A stretch of DNA of 64,000 nucleotides from Henckelia pumila (Eukaryota; Streptophyta; Magnoliopsida; Lamiales; Gesneriaceae). Made by a program: the position numbers and the translations under genes. The notes below the pieces were generated by a model. That model worked only from the letters and a program-made list of their open reading frames with translations, had not been told where the DNA came from and searched no databases. Below are positions 50,926 to 61,320 of the stretch, piece after piece. Where the stretch lies: the NCBI RefSeq assembly GCF_033568475.1, contig NC_133121.1, forward strand, positions 868,001 to 932,000, in the 5' to 3' direction. How positions within the stretch are numbered: the stretch's first letter is position 1; every line of letters starts with the position of its first letter.

Positions 50926-51391
50926 GTTACGTATGAATATTTACATATATTTATATACAAATATATAATTCCGTAATCTTTGTATATATTTCCGTAATCT
51001 TTGCACACACATATATATATGCAAAGATTATGGTATATTTGTATATAAATATATGTAAATATTCATATATAATTAAACATTGATATATATATTTATGTTT
51101 ATATTTATATTAAACATTTTTCGAATTTTAGTTTGGAATTTTTATTTAAATGTCAATTCTTGATTTTCAATTTTTTTGGAAAACAAATATTGTAAATGGA
51201 ATGCTGAAATCAGGAAATATTGTAAATAATCATGTGTAATTTTAAATTGATATATATGTATATAAATAGATGCAAATATTATGTAATTTTTAATTACATG
51301 AATATTGTGATTAAATTTGGAATTGGAATTTTTTTTGTAAATATTCCTCCTTAATCAAAATATGCCACATATAAAGTAATTGATTTAATAA
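49911..51391. repeat. AT-rich tandem repeats in the Helitron
   Basis: A block of about 330-350 bp (ATTACATGAATATTGTG through CTCCTTAATCAAAATATGCC and GGTTGGATTTTATTTTAAATG) occurs at about 50060-50390 and 50391-50740, in part at 51100-51290, and again at 51290-51391 continuing at 62663-62930 across the Copia insertion. A larger period of about 840 bp is seen from ATTTTATAGTATTTAA words at 49975 and 50806. Confidence 0.75.
50869..50922. repeat. TA dinucleotide repeat
   Basis: About 27 uninterrupted TA units followed by further TATATA/ATGTAAATAT palindromic text to about 51070. Confidence 0.95.
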
Positions 51392-52733
51392 TGTTGAATC
51401 CGATATTTTGGTGATAACAAACAACAACTCATTGTATAGGAATGTGCTGCCAACCATTGTATCTCAGGAATCTACTACAACTTCTGCCGGAAGCTTGTCA
51501 ACCGCCTTTGCTCTCGACCGGCTGAAGTCACAAGCCTATCGACTGGCTATCAAAACCAGCAGAAGATAAATCTATCTACCGGAAGCTTGTCAACCGCCTT
51601 TGTCTCTCGACCGGTTGAAGTCACAAGCTTATCGACTGGTTATTCAAACCAGCAGAGGACAAATATCTCTACAGGTAGAATGCCAACTGCCTATCAGGAT
51701 ATCTCAAGACAAGTACCTGTGACAAGATGTTCTTTGCAAGATCTTTTATTAAAAGCAGAACCGGCGTGTCAGAAGATATGTTGACTCCTGCAATCGAGAC
51801 AACAGGTTGCACCAAAATGGCAAAAACACAGAATGACTACAGATAAAGCATTCGACCGTTTATTCCAGTTTTGGACCCTGGAAGTTGTCTGCAGTGTACG
51901 ATCTTCATGCAGAATCATCAATGCATTTATGAGCATTAAATGTGCATTCAATGCAGCATCAGAACGTTCAAAATAAAGACGTTGATGATTGACCTATATG
52001 AAGGGAAGATTGCTCAAGAAGTGACAACAACGTCTACAACAAAAAAAAAAGAGAGACAAGCATTTCAGAAAAATCTCAATCAACTCAATCACTTGAATAA
52101 TATCAGAAGTCCTCATCTGATATACTTGAGCACACTTACAAGATCACTCATCTGCTGCTCAAATAAACCCTCGCCTACAGTTCACATATCTGATCGTCAA
52201 GGATCATCCTAGGGTTTTCAAGCCTCTCGACCGCTCTGCAGTTTGAGAAGCTCAACTCAACTATACACATTGTTGAAGAGAATTGAAGCTACTCTGAAAG
52301 CTTCCACCAGTCTGATAAGAACTGAGAATCTTATCTGTGTAAATCTAGGAGTTTCGGATTAGGCATTGGATAAGTCCTAAGTCTGAAGTGGGTGTATTAC
52401 AAGACGTTGTAATAACCAAAGTCTTCTAGTGAATTCCTTCCTAAGTGGAAGAAGGGGAGACGTAGAAGGATTAAGCCTTCGAACTTCCATAAATCGTGCC
52501 TTAGTCTTTACTGCTATTTATCTTACTTTCTGCTCATACATTTCATTATAAACTTTGCATCACTAAAACCTCTGAACTATTTCCGCACTATTTAAGTTGT
52601 TCAAATCGTTTTAGAAGTTGAGAAAACAGATTAAGTGAACTAAACCTCACTTGATCATTTCGAAAGTAGAAGAAGAAAAGTTTCAGAGTGTATTCACCCC
52701 CCCCCCCCTCTACCCTCTGAACCGATCCCAACA
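51392..52733 (+). repeat. Copia 5' LTR
   Basis: TGTTGAATCC...CCCAACA. It holds a 92-bp tandem duplication (units from 51487 and 51579) and a run of 12 C at 52697-52708 near its end. Confidence 0.96.
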
Positions 52734-52736
52734 AGT

Positions 52737-52748
52737 GGTATCAAAGCG
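52737..52748 (+). other. Copia primer-binding site
   Basis: TGGTATCAAAGC, one change from the usual complement of initiator Met-tRNA. Confidence 0.88.
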
Positions 52749-52786
52749 GGTTCCTTTCTCAACTGCTGATCTGAAGTTTTAAAATC

Positions 52787-54798
52787 ATGACTTCTTTCAA
52801 CAGAATTCCTATGTTTTCTAAAGAAGAGTATGATGATTGGAAAATTCGCATGCAGGCACATCTTGCAGCACAGGATGATGACATGCTATATGTCATAACA
52901 GACGGTCCTATCAAAATTATGAAGGTCAACCCAGCTCTAGCCGATGGTGCAGGACAAATGATTGAGAAACCAAGAGCTGAGTGGACCACTGAGGACAAAA
53001 AGAAGGCTAATCTTGACAATGTGGCCCGGGACATCCTATACAAAACACTGGATAAGAATATGTTCAGCAAAATCAAGTCATGTTCCACAGCAAAGGAGAT
53101 TTGGGAGAAGCTCACTCAGCTATGTGAAGGGAATGACCAGACAAAGGAAAACAAGCTCACTTTGGCCATTCAAAAATATGACAACGCCAAAATGAAGCCA
53201 GGAGAAACCATGGCTGAATTTGATGAACGGTTCAGTAGTATCATCTGTGATCTTATTGCTTTAGGTAAAACTTATACTAACCGTGAAATTGCTGTGAAGG
53301 TTATGAGAGCTTTACCCAAAGAATGGGAGATCAAGACAGTGGCCATGAGAGAGTCAAAAGACTTAAGCAAGGTTGAACTGCATGATCTCTTTGCAGATCT
53401 CAAAGCCTACGAGTTCGAGCTCAACATGAGAACAGAAGATGAACCATCTACTTCTCAACCAACCAAGGCCTTAACCTCAACCGTGACATGTCCACCGGTC
53501 GAGGAAGCTCCAAAGAGATCAGCTGAGCAAATCAGCAATGAAGCCATGACACTCTTTGTCAAGAAATTTGGTAGATTTATGCGTAAAAACAATTCTAAAT
53601 TTAAAAATTATCATAAATCGGACCATACAAAGGATGGTCCTACTTGTTTTAACTGTGGCAAGTCAGGCCACTTCATTGCAGACTGCACCAAGCCTAAGAA
53701 CAATGATCAGAAGCAATTCTCCGAAAGAAGAAGGGGTAAGGAGGATAAAAGGACGTTTAGAAAAGGAAGAGACCAAAGGGTTCTAGTAGCAGACGAAAGC
53801 AAAAGCAAATGGGCTGAGTCTGACTCTGACAACTCCAATACCGGAAGCTCTTCAGATGACAGCGATGATGAAAAAGTGGAATGCCTTATGGCCGATATCG
53901 AAGAAGAAGCTGAGGAGGTATTTGACTTTGGCTCACCTGAATTTACTCACAGTGATTTAGTTACCGCTTTACACGAAATGGCTAATGAATACAAAGCATT
54001 ATCCAAGGAGTTCGAGGAGTAAAGGCAGAAAGAGCTGACCTAAAAGATAAGTCAAGCAAATCAAGCTGCATGCAGCAAAAAGAGCTTGATGGTCTTAAGG
54101 TCAAGCTAAGTCTGCTGGCTACTGAGAACGACACCTTGAAAAGAGTATTCCAAGCTACCTTGATTGAGAATAAAAAACTACTTGAAACCATTAAGGCTTG
54201 GAATAAATCTTCTGTAACCATTGACAAGATTCAAGAAATCCAAAGACCGGTACATGATAAAACCGGTCTAGGGTTTGGAACAAATGAACAGTCTATGGAA
54301 TCCTGTATTCAGTCAAGCCTGGACAAAGGCAATCTTAACAAAATAAGATTTGTCAGGTCCAGCACGATATATGAACACGATAAGTGCAGCTTTGACAAAA
54401 ATCAGAAAGTATCTAACGAACAAAGCTCTAAGCATAGAGGGCTGGGATATGTGGATCCCCAGACCTCTAATCAAAGAGGAACTTGGATCAAACCAAAACC
54501 TAATGAAAGAAGAAAGGGAAACCAATCTAATTTCAAAAGGCCATGGAATGAGTCTAACTACTCTAAGAAAAGATGGTCAAAGGAGAAGCCTTACCAGTAC
54601 TTTAATTGCAGGCCAGTTCAAAAGAGGTACAGGCTAACTGATGAAAATCAAAAAGGCAAGCAGCACACAGCAACCTCACAAGCACACACATTTACTGCCT
54701 ATCGACCGCACAGATTTCTGGACACACACACGGGCAAACCTGTAAGGGTGTTCCAGGTGTGGGTCCCGAAAGGGCTAATCCGACCTGGACCCTACTAG
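52787..54798 (+). pseudogene. Copia gag (frameshifted)
   Basis: ATG 52787 opens a 411-codon frame with a UBN2-type gag region (YDDWKIRMQAHL, KEIWEKLTQLCEG) and a CCHC knuckle (CFNCGKSGHFIADC). TAA at 54020-54022 follows EFEE. The next frame, open from there to TAG 54796-54798, continues as a Lys/Asn-rich gag tail with a coiled-coil-like start, so a one-base frameshift near 54018 is inferred. The tail is in the same frame as pol, separated from it only by the TAG. Confidence 0.85.
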
Positions 54799-57700
54799 AT
54801 ATGGGTACCAAAAGTTCTTCACTCTTTGCAGGTACTAAAAGTCCAAACGGGCGAAAAAACCACTTCTATCAAGGACACTACCTGGTATTTAGATAGCGGT
54901 TGCTCACGACACATGACAGGGAATCCAGAACTTCTAACAGAAGTGGTGTTGTGCAAAGGACCAAAGATCAGCTTTGGAGACAACTCCAAAGGTAAAACCG
55001 TGGGTAAGGGTAAGATTATCCATGGTAACATCATTATTAAAGATGTGTTACTTGTTGACAAACTATGCTATAATTTGATAAGTATTAGTCAACTATGTGA
55101 CAATGATCATTCGGTCGAGTTTCACAAACACACTTGCCTTATAAAAAATGACAAAGGTGAGACTCTTATGACCGGTGTACGAGACCTAAACACCTACAAG
55201 GTAAACTGGTCTTGCTCACATATTTCTTCACCTACTTGTCTTACTGCTCATCATGATAAACATTGGTTGTGGCATAAGCGGTTAATGCATCTAAATTTTA
55301 AGTCCATTTTTAACTTGAGGAAGCATGATTTGGTTTCTGGTCTGCCCGAAGGAGATTTTATAAAAGACAAAGTTTGTCCTGCTTGTCAACTAGGAAAGCA
55401 GGTGAGAGCAACCTTTAAAAATAAAGGGTGTATGTCTTCTTCCAAATGTTTAGACTTACTTCACATGGACCTATTTGGTCCTATACCAGTAAGAAGCATA
55501 GGGGGAATGAGATATGCTCTTGTTGTTATTGATGACTTTTCTCGATTTACTTGGGTCATCTTTCTCTTTTCAAAAGATCAAACCGCACCTCACCTGATTA
55601 AGCTTTTTAAACGCTTGCAAAATGAACAATCTACTGTGATAGATAGAATCAGGAGTGATAAAGGGACTGAATTTTTAAACACCACTCTTACGACTTATCT
55701 AGATGATCAGGGAATCAAGCATGAGTTGTCAGCTGCTAGATCCCCACAGCAAAATGGGGTGGCTGAAAGAAGGAACCGTACTTTAAAAGAAGCAGCCAGA
55801 ACTATGATTGCCGATTCAAATGTTTCTCAAAGGCTTTGGGCAGAAGCAGTTAACACAGCTTGCTATACTCAAAACAGATCTATGATTAATAAACAATTTA
55901 ACAAAACTCCATATGAGATCTGGAATGGCATAAAACCTGATATTTCATACTTCAAAATTTTTGGGTGCAAATGCTTTATCCACAACAATGGCAAAAACCA
56001 TTTGACAGCCTTCGATGCCAAAGCAGACGAAGGAACTTTTATTGGTTACTCAGCCGTTAGCAGAGCTTATCGAGTGTTCAATCAAAGATCACTAACGGTC
56101 GAGGAAACCATTCATGTTGTTTTTGATGAATCTACTCTTTGTACAGAACAAACTCAAGGGAGCATAAATGATCTGAGTCATAGACTGGAAAACACAAATC
56201 TACAGGAAGAGAGTGACAGTGATCTATATCCTCCAAAGAAGGATGATCCAGTTCCCTCTACCGGGTGTGATCAAACAAGGCCAGAAGTGGATCCACCGGT
56301 TGATAACAATCCTCCAGCCAATGATGATCCAGTAAACGAGGACGTTCATCAACCAATTGATGACAACCCTTTAGGGAATTATTTTAGGTGGAACAAAGAT
56401 CATCCACCTGGGTTGGTCATAGGTGACCCTTCTGCTCCTCGAAAAACACGTGGTCAAATGATTAATGAATTCTTGCATGCAGCTTTCATATCTCAGGTAG
56501 AGCCCAAGAAAATAGATGAAGCTCTATCAGATGTCAGCTGGATTGAAGCTATGCAAGAAGAGTTGAATCAATTCACCCGCAACAATGTTTGGCATCTAGT
56601 TCCTCGACCGAAAAATCAAAATGTGATTGGAACTAGATGGGTGTTTCGTAACAAGCTCGATGAACATGGCACTGTTGTGCGTAACAAAGCTCGACTTGTT
56701 GCTCAAGGATTCAGACAAGAAGAAGGCATAGACTTTGAGGAATCCTTCGCGCCAGTTGCAAGACTAGAAGCAATCCGCATCTTTCTTGCTTATGCAGCCT
56801 TCAAGAATTTTAAAGTCTATCAAATGGATGTGAAGTCTGCATTCCTCAATGGTCTACTTCAAGAAGAGGTGTACGTTGAACAACCACCAGGTTTTGTCAA
56901 TCCTACTCATCCTCAATATATCTATAAACTTGACAAAGCTCTCTATGGATTAAAACAAGCACCGCGGGCTTGGTATGACACATTACTAAAATTTTTACTA
57001 GAACATGATTTCCAAATTGGAACGGTCGATAAGACCCTGTTTAAATTTGTAAAAAATGATCATGTGTTACTAGTACAAATTTATGTTGATGACATTATAT
57101 TTGGGTCAACTAACCCCAAGTTGTGCTCAAAGTTCTCTAAACTGATGAAGGAGAAGTTTGAAATGAGCATAATGGGCGAGCTAAACTTCTTTCTTGGACT
57201 TCAAGTGAAGCAACGTGAAACTGGAATATTCATCAATCAGTCCAAGTATGCCAAGGAATTGGTAAAGAAGTTTGGAATGGAACAATGCTCAACTGTATCT
57301 ACCCCCATGAGTACATCAATTAAGCTTGATAAAGATGAAGGGGGAATTCCGGTCGAGGTAACCATGTATCGAGGCCTTATTGGTTCACTGCTTTATTTGA
57401 CTGCCAGTCGACCGGATATCATGTATTCAGTTTGTTTATGCGCTAGATTTCAAGCAGCACCTAAGCAATCTCATTTCATTGCCGCCAAACGAATAATTAA
57501 ATATATTAAAGGAACTACTAATGTGGGTCTTTGGTATCCCAAAGATTCAAATCTTAATCTTATTGGCTATTCAGATGCAGATTATGCAGGTTGTAGAATT
57601 GATCGCAAAAGTACAAGTGGCACATGTCAATTCCTTGGAGATAGACTAATTTCGTGGTCAAGTAAGAAGCAGACATCAATTGCTACCTCGACCGCCGAAG

Positions 57701-58026
57701 CAGAATACCTTGCTGCTGGCAGCTGTTGTGCTCAAATACTCTGGATTCAACAGCAGCTTAATGATTATGGGATTCGGTCGAGTGAAGCTCCAATCTACTG
57801 TGACAATACAAGTGTCATAGCCATCACTCACAATCCAGTGATGCACTCTAGGACAAAGCACATTAATGTCAGGCATCACTTTATCCGAGATCATGTCTTA
57901 AAGAAGGAAATCAGGCTGGAATACATCTCTACCGATCAGCAAGCAGCAGACATATTCACCAAGCCTCTACCGGACGCTAAGTTTTCATATTTTCGAAATA
58001 TTCTTGGCTTAGTAGATTTAAATTAG
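54799..58026 (+). CDS. Copia pol: protease, integrase, RT, RNase H
   Basis: Open from the codon after TAG 54798 to TAG 58024-58026, over 1,060 codons. The protease motif is [12 protein letters not shown]. Integrase has the HHCC zinc domain ([15 protein letters not shown]) and Asp, Asp, Glu in [15 protein letters not shown] and [10 protein letters not shown] has [11 protein letters not shown] and the active-site box YVDDIIFGS. RNase H has SDADYAG, EAEYLA and the terminal [12 protein letters not shown]. All key residues are present, so this part looks functional if it can be translated; the frameshift and stop upstream would hinder that. It lacks its own ATG context at 54799. Confidence 0.92.
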   Translation: MWVPKVLHSLQVLKVQTGEKTTSIKDTTWYLDSGCSRHMTGNPELLTEVVLCKGPKISFGDNSKGKTVGKGKIIHGNIIIKDVLLVDKLCYNLISISQLCDNDHSVEFHKHTCLIKNDKGETLMTGVRDLNTYKVNWSCSHISSPTCLTAHHDKHWLWHKRLMHLNFKSIFNLRKHDLVSGLPEGDFIKDKVCPACQLGKQVRATFKNKGCMSSSKCLDLLHMDLFGPIPVRSIGGMRYALVVIDDFSRFTWVIFLFSKDQTAPHLIKLFKRLQNEQSTVIDRIRSDKGTEFLNTTLTTYLDDQGIKHELSAARSPQQNGVAERRNRTLKEAARTMIADSNVSQRLWAEAVNTACYTQNRSMINKQFNKTPYEIWNGIKPDISYFKIFGCKCFIHNNGKNHLTAFDAKADEGTFIGYSAVSRAYRVFNQRSLTVEETIHVVFDESTLCTEQTQGSINDLSHRLENTNLQEESDSDLYPPKKDDPVPSTGCDQTRPEVDPPVDNNPPANDDPVNEDVHQPIDDNPLGNYFRWNKDHPPGLVIGDPSAPRKTRGQMINEFLHAAFISQVEPKKIDEALSDVSWIEAMQEELNQFTRNNVWHLVPRPKNQNVIGTRWVFRNKLDEHGTVVRNKARLVAQGFRQEEGIDFEESFAPVARLEAIRIFLAYAAFKNFKVYQMDVKSAFLNGLLQEEVYVEQPPGFVNPTHPQYIYKLDKALYGLKQAPRAWYDTLLKFLLEHDFQIGTVDKTLFKFVKNDHVLLVQIYVDDIIFGSTNPKLCSKFSKLMKEKFEMSIMGELNFFLGLQVKQRETGIFINQSKYAKELVKKFGMEQCSTVSTPMSTSIKLDKDEGGIPVEVTMYRGLIGSLLYLTASRPDIMYSVCLCARFQAAPKQSHFIAAKRIIKYIKGTTNVGLWYPKDSNLNLIGYSDADYAGCRIDRKSTSGTCQFLGDRLISWSSKKQTSIATSTAEAEYLAAGSCCAQILWIQQQLNDYGIRSSEAPIYCDNTSVIAITHNPVMHSRTKHINVRHHFIRDHVLKKEIRLEYISTDQQAADIFTKPLPDAKFSYFRNILGLVDLN

Positions 58027-58224
58027 TATGCATGTATTTAGGGGGAATGATTGTCAATATGACATTAATATATTAGCTGTTACGTTGCCATAAATATTGG
58101 CATATCATCCGCCTTTAACTAGTCTCTGACAGGCTTCGTACTAGCAGCTTGGTGCTTTGAACCAAATGACATTAATTGGGCGCCTTGATTATGCTCTTCA
58201 AAACTTTTTGAAATTCAAAAATAC

Positions 58225-58390
58225 TTTTCATGACGTCACCCTATGGCCCATAGGTTCCTATATATACTTCTTTACATTCGTATATCAATCTTTCACCTTT
58301 GCTAAAAGCTTTCATATTGTATTAAACGCATCATCGAATTATTCTCTAGATTTTGCTTACTCTCTGCTCGAGTTCTTATCTACAGCTATC
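58225..58390 (+). promoter_or_regulatory. Candidate internal promoter before the extra Copia ORF
   Basis: Within 36 bp lie TGACGTCA (58231-58238, a palindromic bZIP-type site), TGGCCCA (58243-58249, site II type) and TATATATA (58259-58266). ATG 58391 is about 125 bp downstream of the TATA sequence. Spacing and order are those of a plant core promoter. Confidence 0.5.
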
Positions 58391-61156
58391 ATGTCGATCC
58401 AGAAGACTTGCCTCGCAATCAACTTTGATTCCGTTGTTAAGGCAAACAACGCAGGAATATCTGAGGTCTTCACCATGCTTGAAGCCTCTGGACTGAAGAA
58501 ATTTCTGGAATGCAGCGCCATCTGCGATTTGCCTGTTTTGAAGGAGTTCTTCGCAACCGCTCAAATCGAGCATGGGACTATCAAATGCTTGATCAAGACA
58601 GAGGTCTACTCCTTCAATCAGAAGTTCTTTGCCAGCACATTTGATCTGCCCTCCAGGGGTTTGACAAAATGCACGGATCTTCCAGATGGTAACTGCTCTT
58701 ATTGGTTGAAGGAGTTCTCAACTACTGATGCTCCGATCAAACTGCCGGCCCAGAAGACATCTCTCAAAGCTCCATTCAGGCTACTGACTAATATCGTGGC
58801 CAAGAATCTTCTGGCCAAGGCTGGATCTTACGACAAGGTGACGCTGGAGAAATTTCAATACATGGCTTGTATTGCCTCCAAGATCAACGTAAACTGGTCA
58901 GACATTCTGTTCAATATTCTATGTGAAATGATCAGGGGCAAAGGGCAATCCGAGGGATTTGCTTTGCAAATCTGCCACATCTTGGGCATCCTTGGAGTGG
59001 ACTTTTCCAAGACTGAGCCTCTGCATCCCACCAAATGGCTCAACAAGTCTACGATTCTCAAATTCCTGAACAATAAAGAGACTGCGGTCGACACCTTGCC
59101 CTCAACCGCAAAGGTTATTGCTATCCCTCAACCGCTTTCAACGGTTCCGATCGTGGTCAAACCAGTCCATACCAAAAAGTCTGCCAAGCGTCAACTGATC
59201 ATCGAATCTGACTCTGAAGATGAATCACGTGAGAATGTTCCACTGATTCAAGCTTTCAGCAAGTCATCCCCGACGGTCTCCAAAGCAGCTGTGTCATCCA
59301 CGCCTGCAGGCGAGAAGAAGAGGCAGCACAAGAAGCTAAAGTCCCTTTCTGGACTTGCTCCTACCCTGCCAACGGTCGAGACTACTACCGTTGTTGCTTC
59401 TACTGCTCCTCGTCCTACAAAAGGTGTGATAATCCGGGAAGGTGCCTCATCAGCTCCTGAGGTCACTCTAGCTGATCCCAAAGACAAAGGGAAAGGTGTG
59501 ATGATCTACATACCCAAGGCTCAACCAGCAGCTACGATAGAACTCAATTTGATCATCTCTCACGTGCTCCGTACTGTCAAGCGTCATCTACAACGTTTTG
59601 ACAGATGGCATCACTCCCGCACTCACTTGACACTCGCTCAAATATTTCCCAAATGGAAATCTCTCAACGTCATTGAGCAGAAGATGCTTCTATTTGCTGA
59701 TACTGAAGACATCGTGGAGGCTCTGGGAAGAAGACATCTCATAGACTTGAAGCTTCGAGGAAGCCTGCTATCTCTGCTAATTAATGAGCGTGTCAAGAAT
59801 TTCAAATCCAAGAGTCCTACCGCTGCCGATGACTTTGTGATTTTGACTGGACTACAGGATAGTCTACGTCAAATCACTCAATTACTTCAGCACTTCCAAG
59901 CTCTAAACAATGTCAAAACACCAGCTTCAGCAGCCTGTTTACAAGCTTATGTGCTGGAAGCACAAGTGATGATGAAAACCTTTCTCACCCAAGATCAGGG
60001 TGAAGAAGACGTCTATGCTCTCCCTTCTTCAGATGGGATTCTGACCGATCTCATCACTGCTGACCTCTTTCAATCATCTGCTTTAAGATCGAGTGTGGCA
60101 GCATCTTCATCGATCGACCCCTCCTCAACCGCAGTCCAAGCAGTTACTCAACCGGAAGCAGTTGTGATTGCTCACTCCTCTCCAGTGACGACCACTCACA
60201 CTTCTCCCGGTCATTCACAAGATGTTTTAGAAGTGGTTGCACAAGAGATACCTGTCACTTCTGTGACAGAGGCTCCTTGCAGTAGTGAAGCAACAGTGCC
60301 CCCATCGGAGATATCAAGCACTATTGTATCACCTGCATCTTCAGAACAGCAAGTGACTGATGCTGATCCAGCACTTCAACCGTCTCCATCTAATGAAAAG
60401 TTTATGGAAGATCTCATTATGGATGAACCAAGTGCTGATCCTGGTACTCCACCAACCATATTGGCTGCAGTCGAAACTATTATATCTCCAACTGTACCAT
60501 TATTGGAAGGTCCATCGGGTAGCTCTCCAGCCAGTTCACCCGCACCACATCATCGTGAGTCTAGCCCGGTTTCACCAAGAAATGACCCAGAAGGGCAAAT
60601 GCTTCAGACTGATGATTCTTTAATTGAAGCCATGGCCGCAGCTCTAGATCATACCTTGATAAATCGGCTTCATGAGCTCATGCAAACGGTTAGGTCCTTC
60701 TCTCAAGACATAACAAACTCATCCTTATCGGTCGATAATTCACGCCAGACGATGATTCGGCATTTTGAGACCGTGTCTCGAGACCTTGCTCGTCTGTCCA
60801 CAGAGATCACTAATCATCATCGCACTCAAATCAACACGCTCTCTACCGTCTCTGAACAAGTTATCCGATCCGAAAACCGCCTTCATAAGCAGTTGAATGA
60901 TCGGATGGACACTATGCAAGCCACTCTACTTGCTCAAATCGATGCAAAAATGGACACTATGCAAGCCTGCCTTGGCACTCAACTCACTGAGGTCATCCTT
61001 CGACTCAACCAAGGTGATGCCAAAAAGGGGGAAGAAGAGCAACGTAGAGCAGCAGAGGCAAGAAGACGTGAAGAAGAGTCCAGAAGAAAAGAAGAGGCCG
61101 ACAGAAGAAGAAGAGAAGGCGATAGGTCAGGAGGAGCCAGTTGGTTCAAAAGATGA
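58391..61156 (+). CDS. Extra ORF of the Copia element (env-position protein, unknown function)
   Basis: 921 codons from ATG 58391 (MSIQKTCLAINFDSVV) to TGA 61156. The frame is open further upstream to ATG 58166 (and TTG 58157), but 58391 is preferred because a TATA-like sequence lies between. Residues 1 to about 230 form a folded-looking alpha-helical region. The middle is Ser/Thr/Pro-rich and low-complexity. A further helical region lies around residues 370-540. The last 120 residues, with repeated MDTMQA motifs and a Glu/Arg-rich end, should form a coiled coil. No clear signal peptide or fusion machinery is seen, so env-like refers only to position. Absence of lesions over 2.7 kb suggests constraint or youth. 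Confidence 0.75.
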   Translation: MSIQKTCLAINFDSVVKANNAGISEVFTMLEASGLKKFLECSAICDLPVLKEFFATAQIEHGTIKCLIKTEVYSFNQKFFASTFDLPSRGLTKCTDLPDGNCSYWLKEFSTTDAPIKLPAQKTSLKAPFRLLTNIVAKNLLAKAGSYDKVTLEKFQYMACIASKINVNWSDILFNILCEMIRGKGQSEGFALQICHILGILGVDFSKTEPLHPTKWLNKSTILKFLNNKETAVDTLPSTAKVIAIPQPLSTVPIVVKPVHTKKSAKRQLIIESDSEDESRENVPLIQAFSKSSPTVSKAAVSSTPAGEKKRQHKKLKSLSGLAPTLPTVETTTVVASTAPRPTKGVIIREGASSAPEVTLADPKDKGKGVMIYIPKAQPAATIELNLIISHVLRTVKRHLQRFDRWHHSRTHLTLAQIFPKWKSLNVIEQKMLLFADTEDIVEALGRRHLIDLKLRGSLLSLLINERVKNFKSKSPTAADDFVILTGLQDSLRQITQLLQHFQALNNVKTPASAACLQAYVLEAQVMMKTFLTQDQGEEDVYALPSSDGILTDLITADLFQSSALRSSVAASSSIDPSSTAVQAVTQPEAVVIAHSSPVTTTHTSPGHSQDVLEVVAQEIPVTSVTEAPCSSEATVPPSEISSTIVSPASSEQQVTDADPALQPSPSNEKFMEDLIMDEPSADPGTPPTILAAVETIISPTVPLLEGPSGSSPASSPAPHHRESSPVSPRNDPEGQMLQTDDSLIEAMAAALDHTLINRLHELMQTVRSFSQDITNSSLSVDNSRQTMIRHFETVSRDLARLSTEITNHHRTQINTLSTVSEQVIRSENRLHKQLNDRMDTMQATLLAQIDAKMDTMQACLGTQLTEVILRLNQGDAKKGEEEQRRAAEARRREEESRRKEEADRRRREGDRSGGASWFKR

Positions 61157-61305
61157 ACAACTTATCTCTTTTTTACTTATCGCAGCTGTATTTTTTTTGT
61201 AGGTGTAATAAAAATGCTTATTGTACTTAATGAAATTCATTCTCTCAATGAAGTTCATTTTAATGATTTCATATTGTTCTTGGAGCACTTAAGTTTTGTC
61301 ATCAC

Positions 61306-61320
61306 CAAAAAGGGGGAAAT
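61306..61320 (+). other. Copia polypurine tract
   Basis: AAAAAGGGGGAAAT directly before the 3' LTR. Confidence 0.9.

Noticed and set aside
51587-51784. 65-codon frame present in both Copia LTRs (also 61516-61713)
   Set aside because: Identity just reflects LTR identity; starts inside the tandem repeat, has no domain and is probably non-coding leader.
58166-58390. N-terminal extension of the extra Copia ORF with a hydrophobic stretch, as a signal anchor
   Set aside because: The stretch overlaps a TATA-like promoter block and the sequence style changes at ATG 58391; treated as untranslated, though not excluded.
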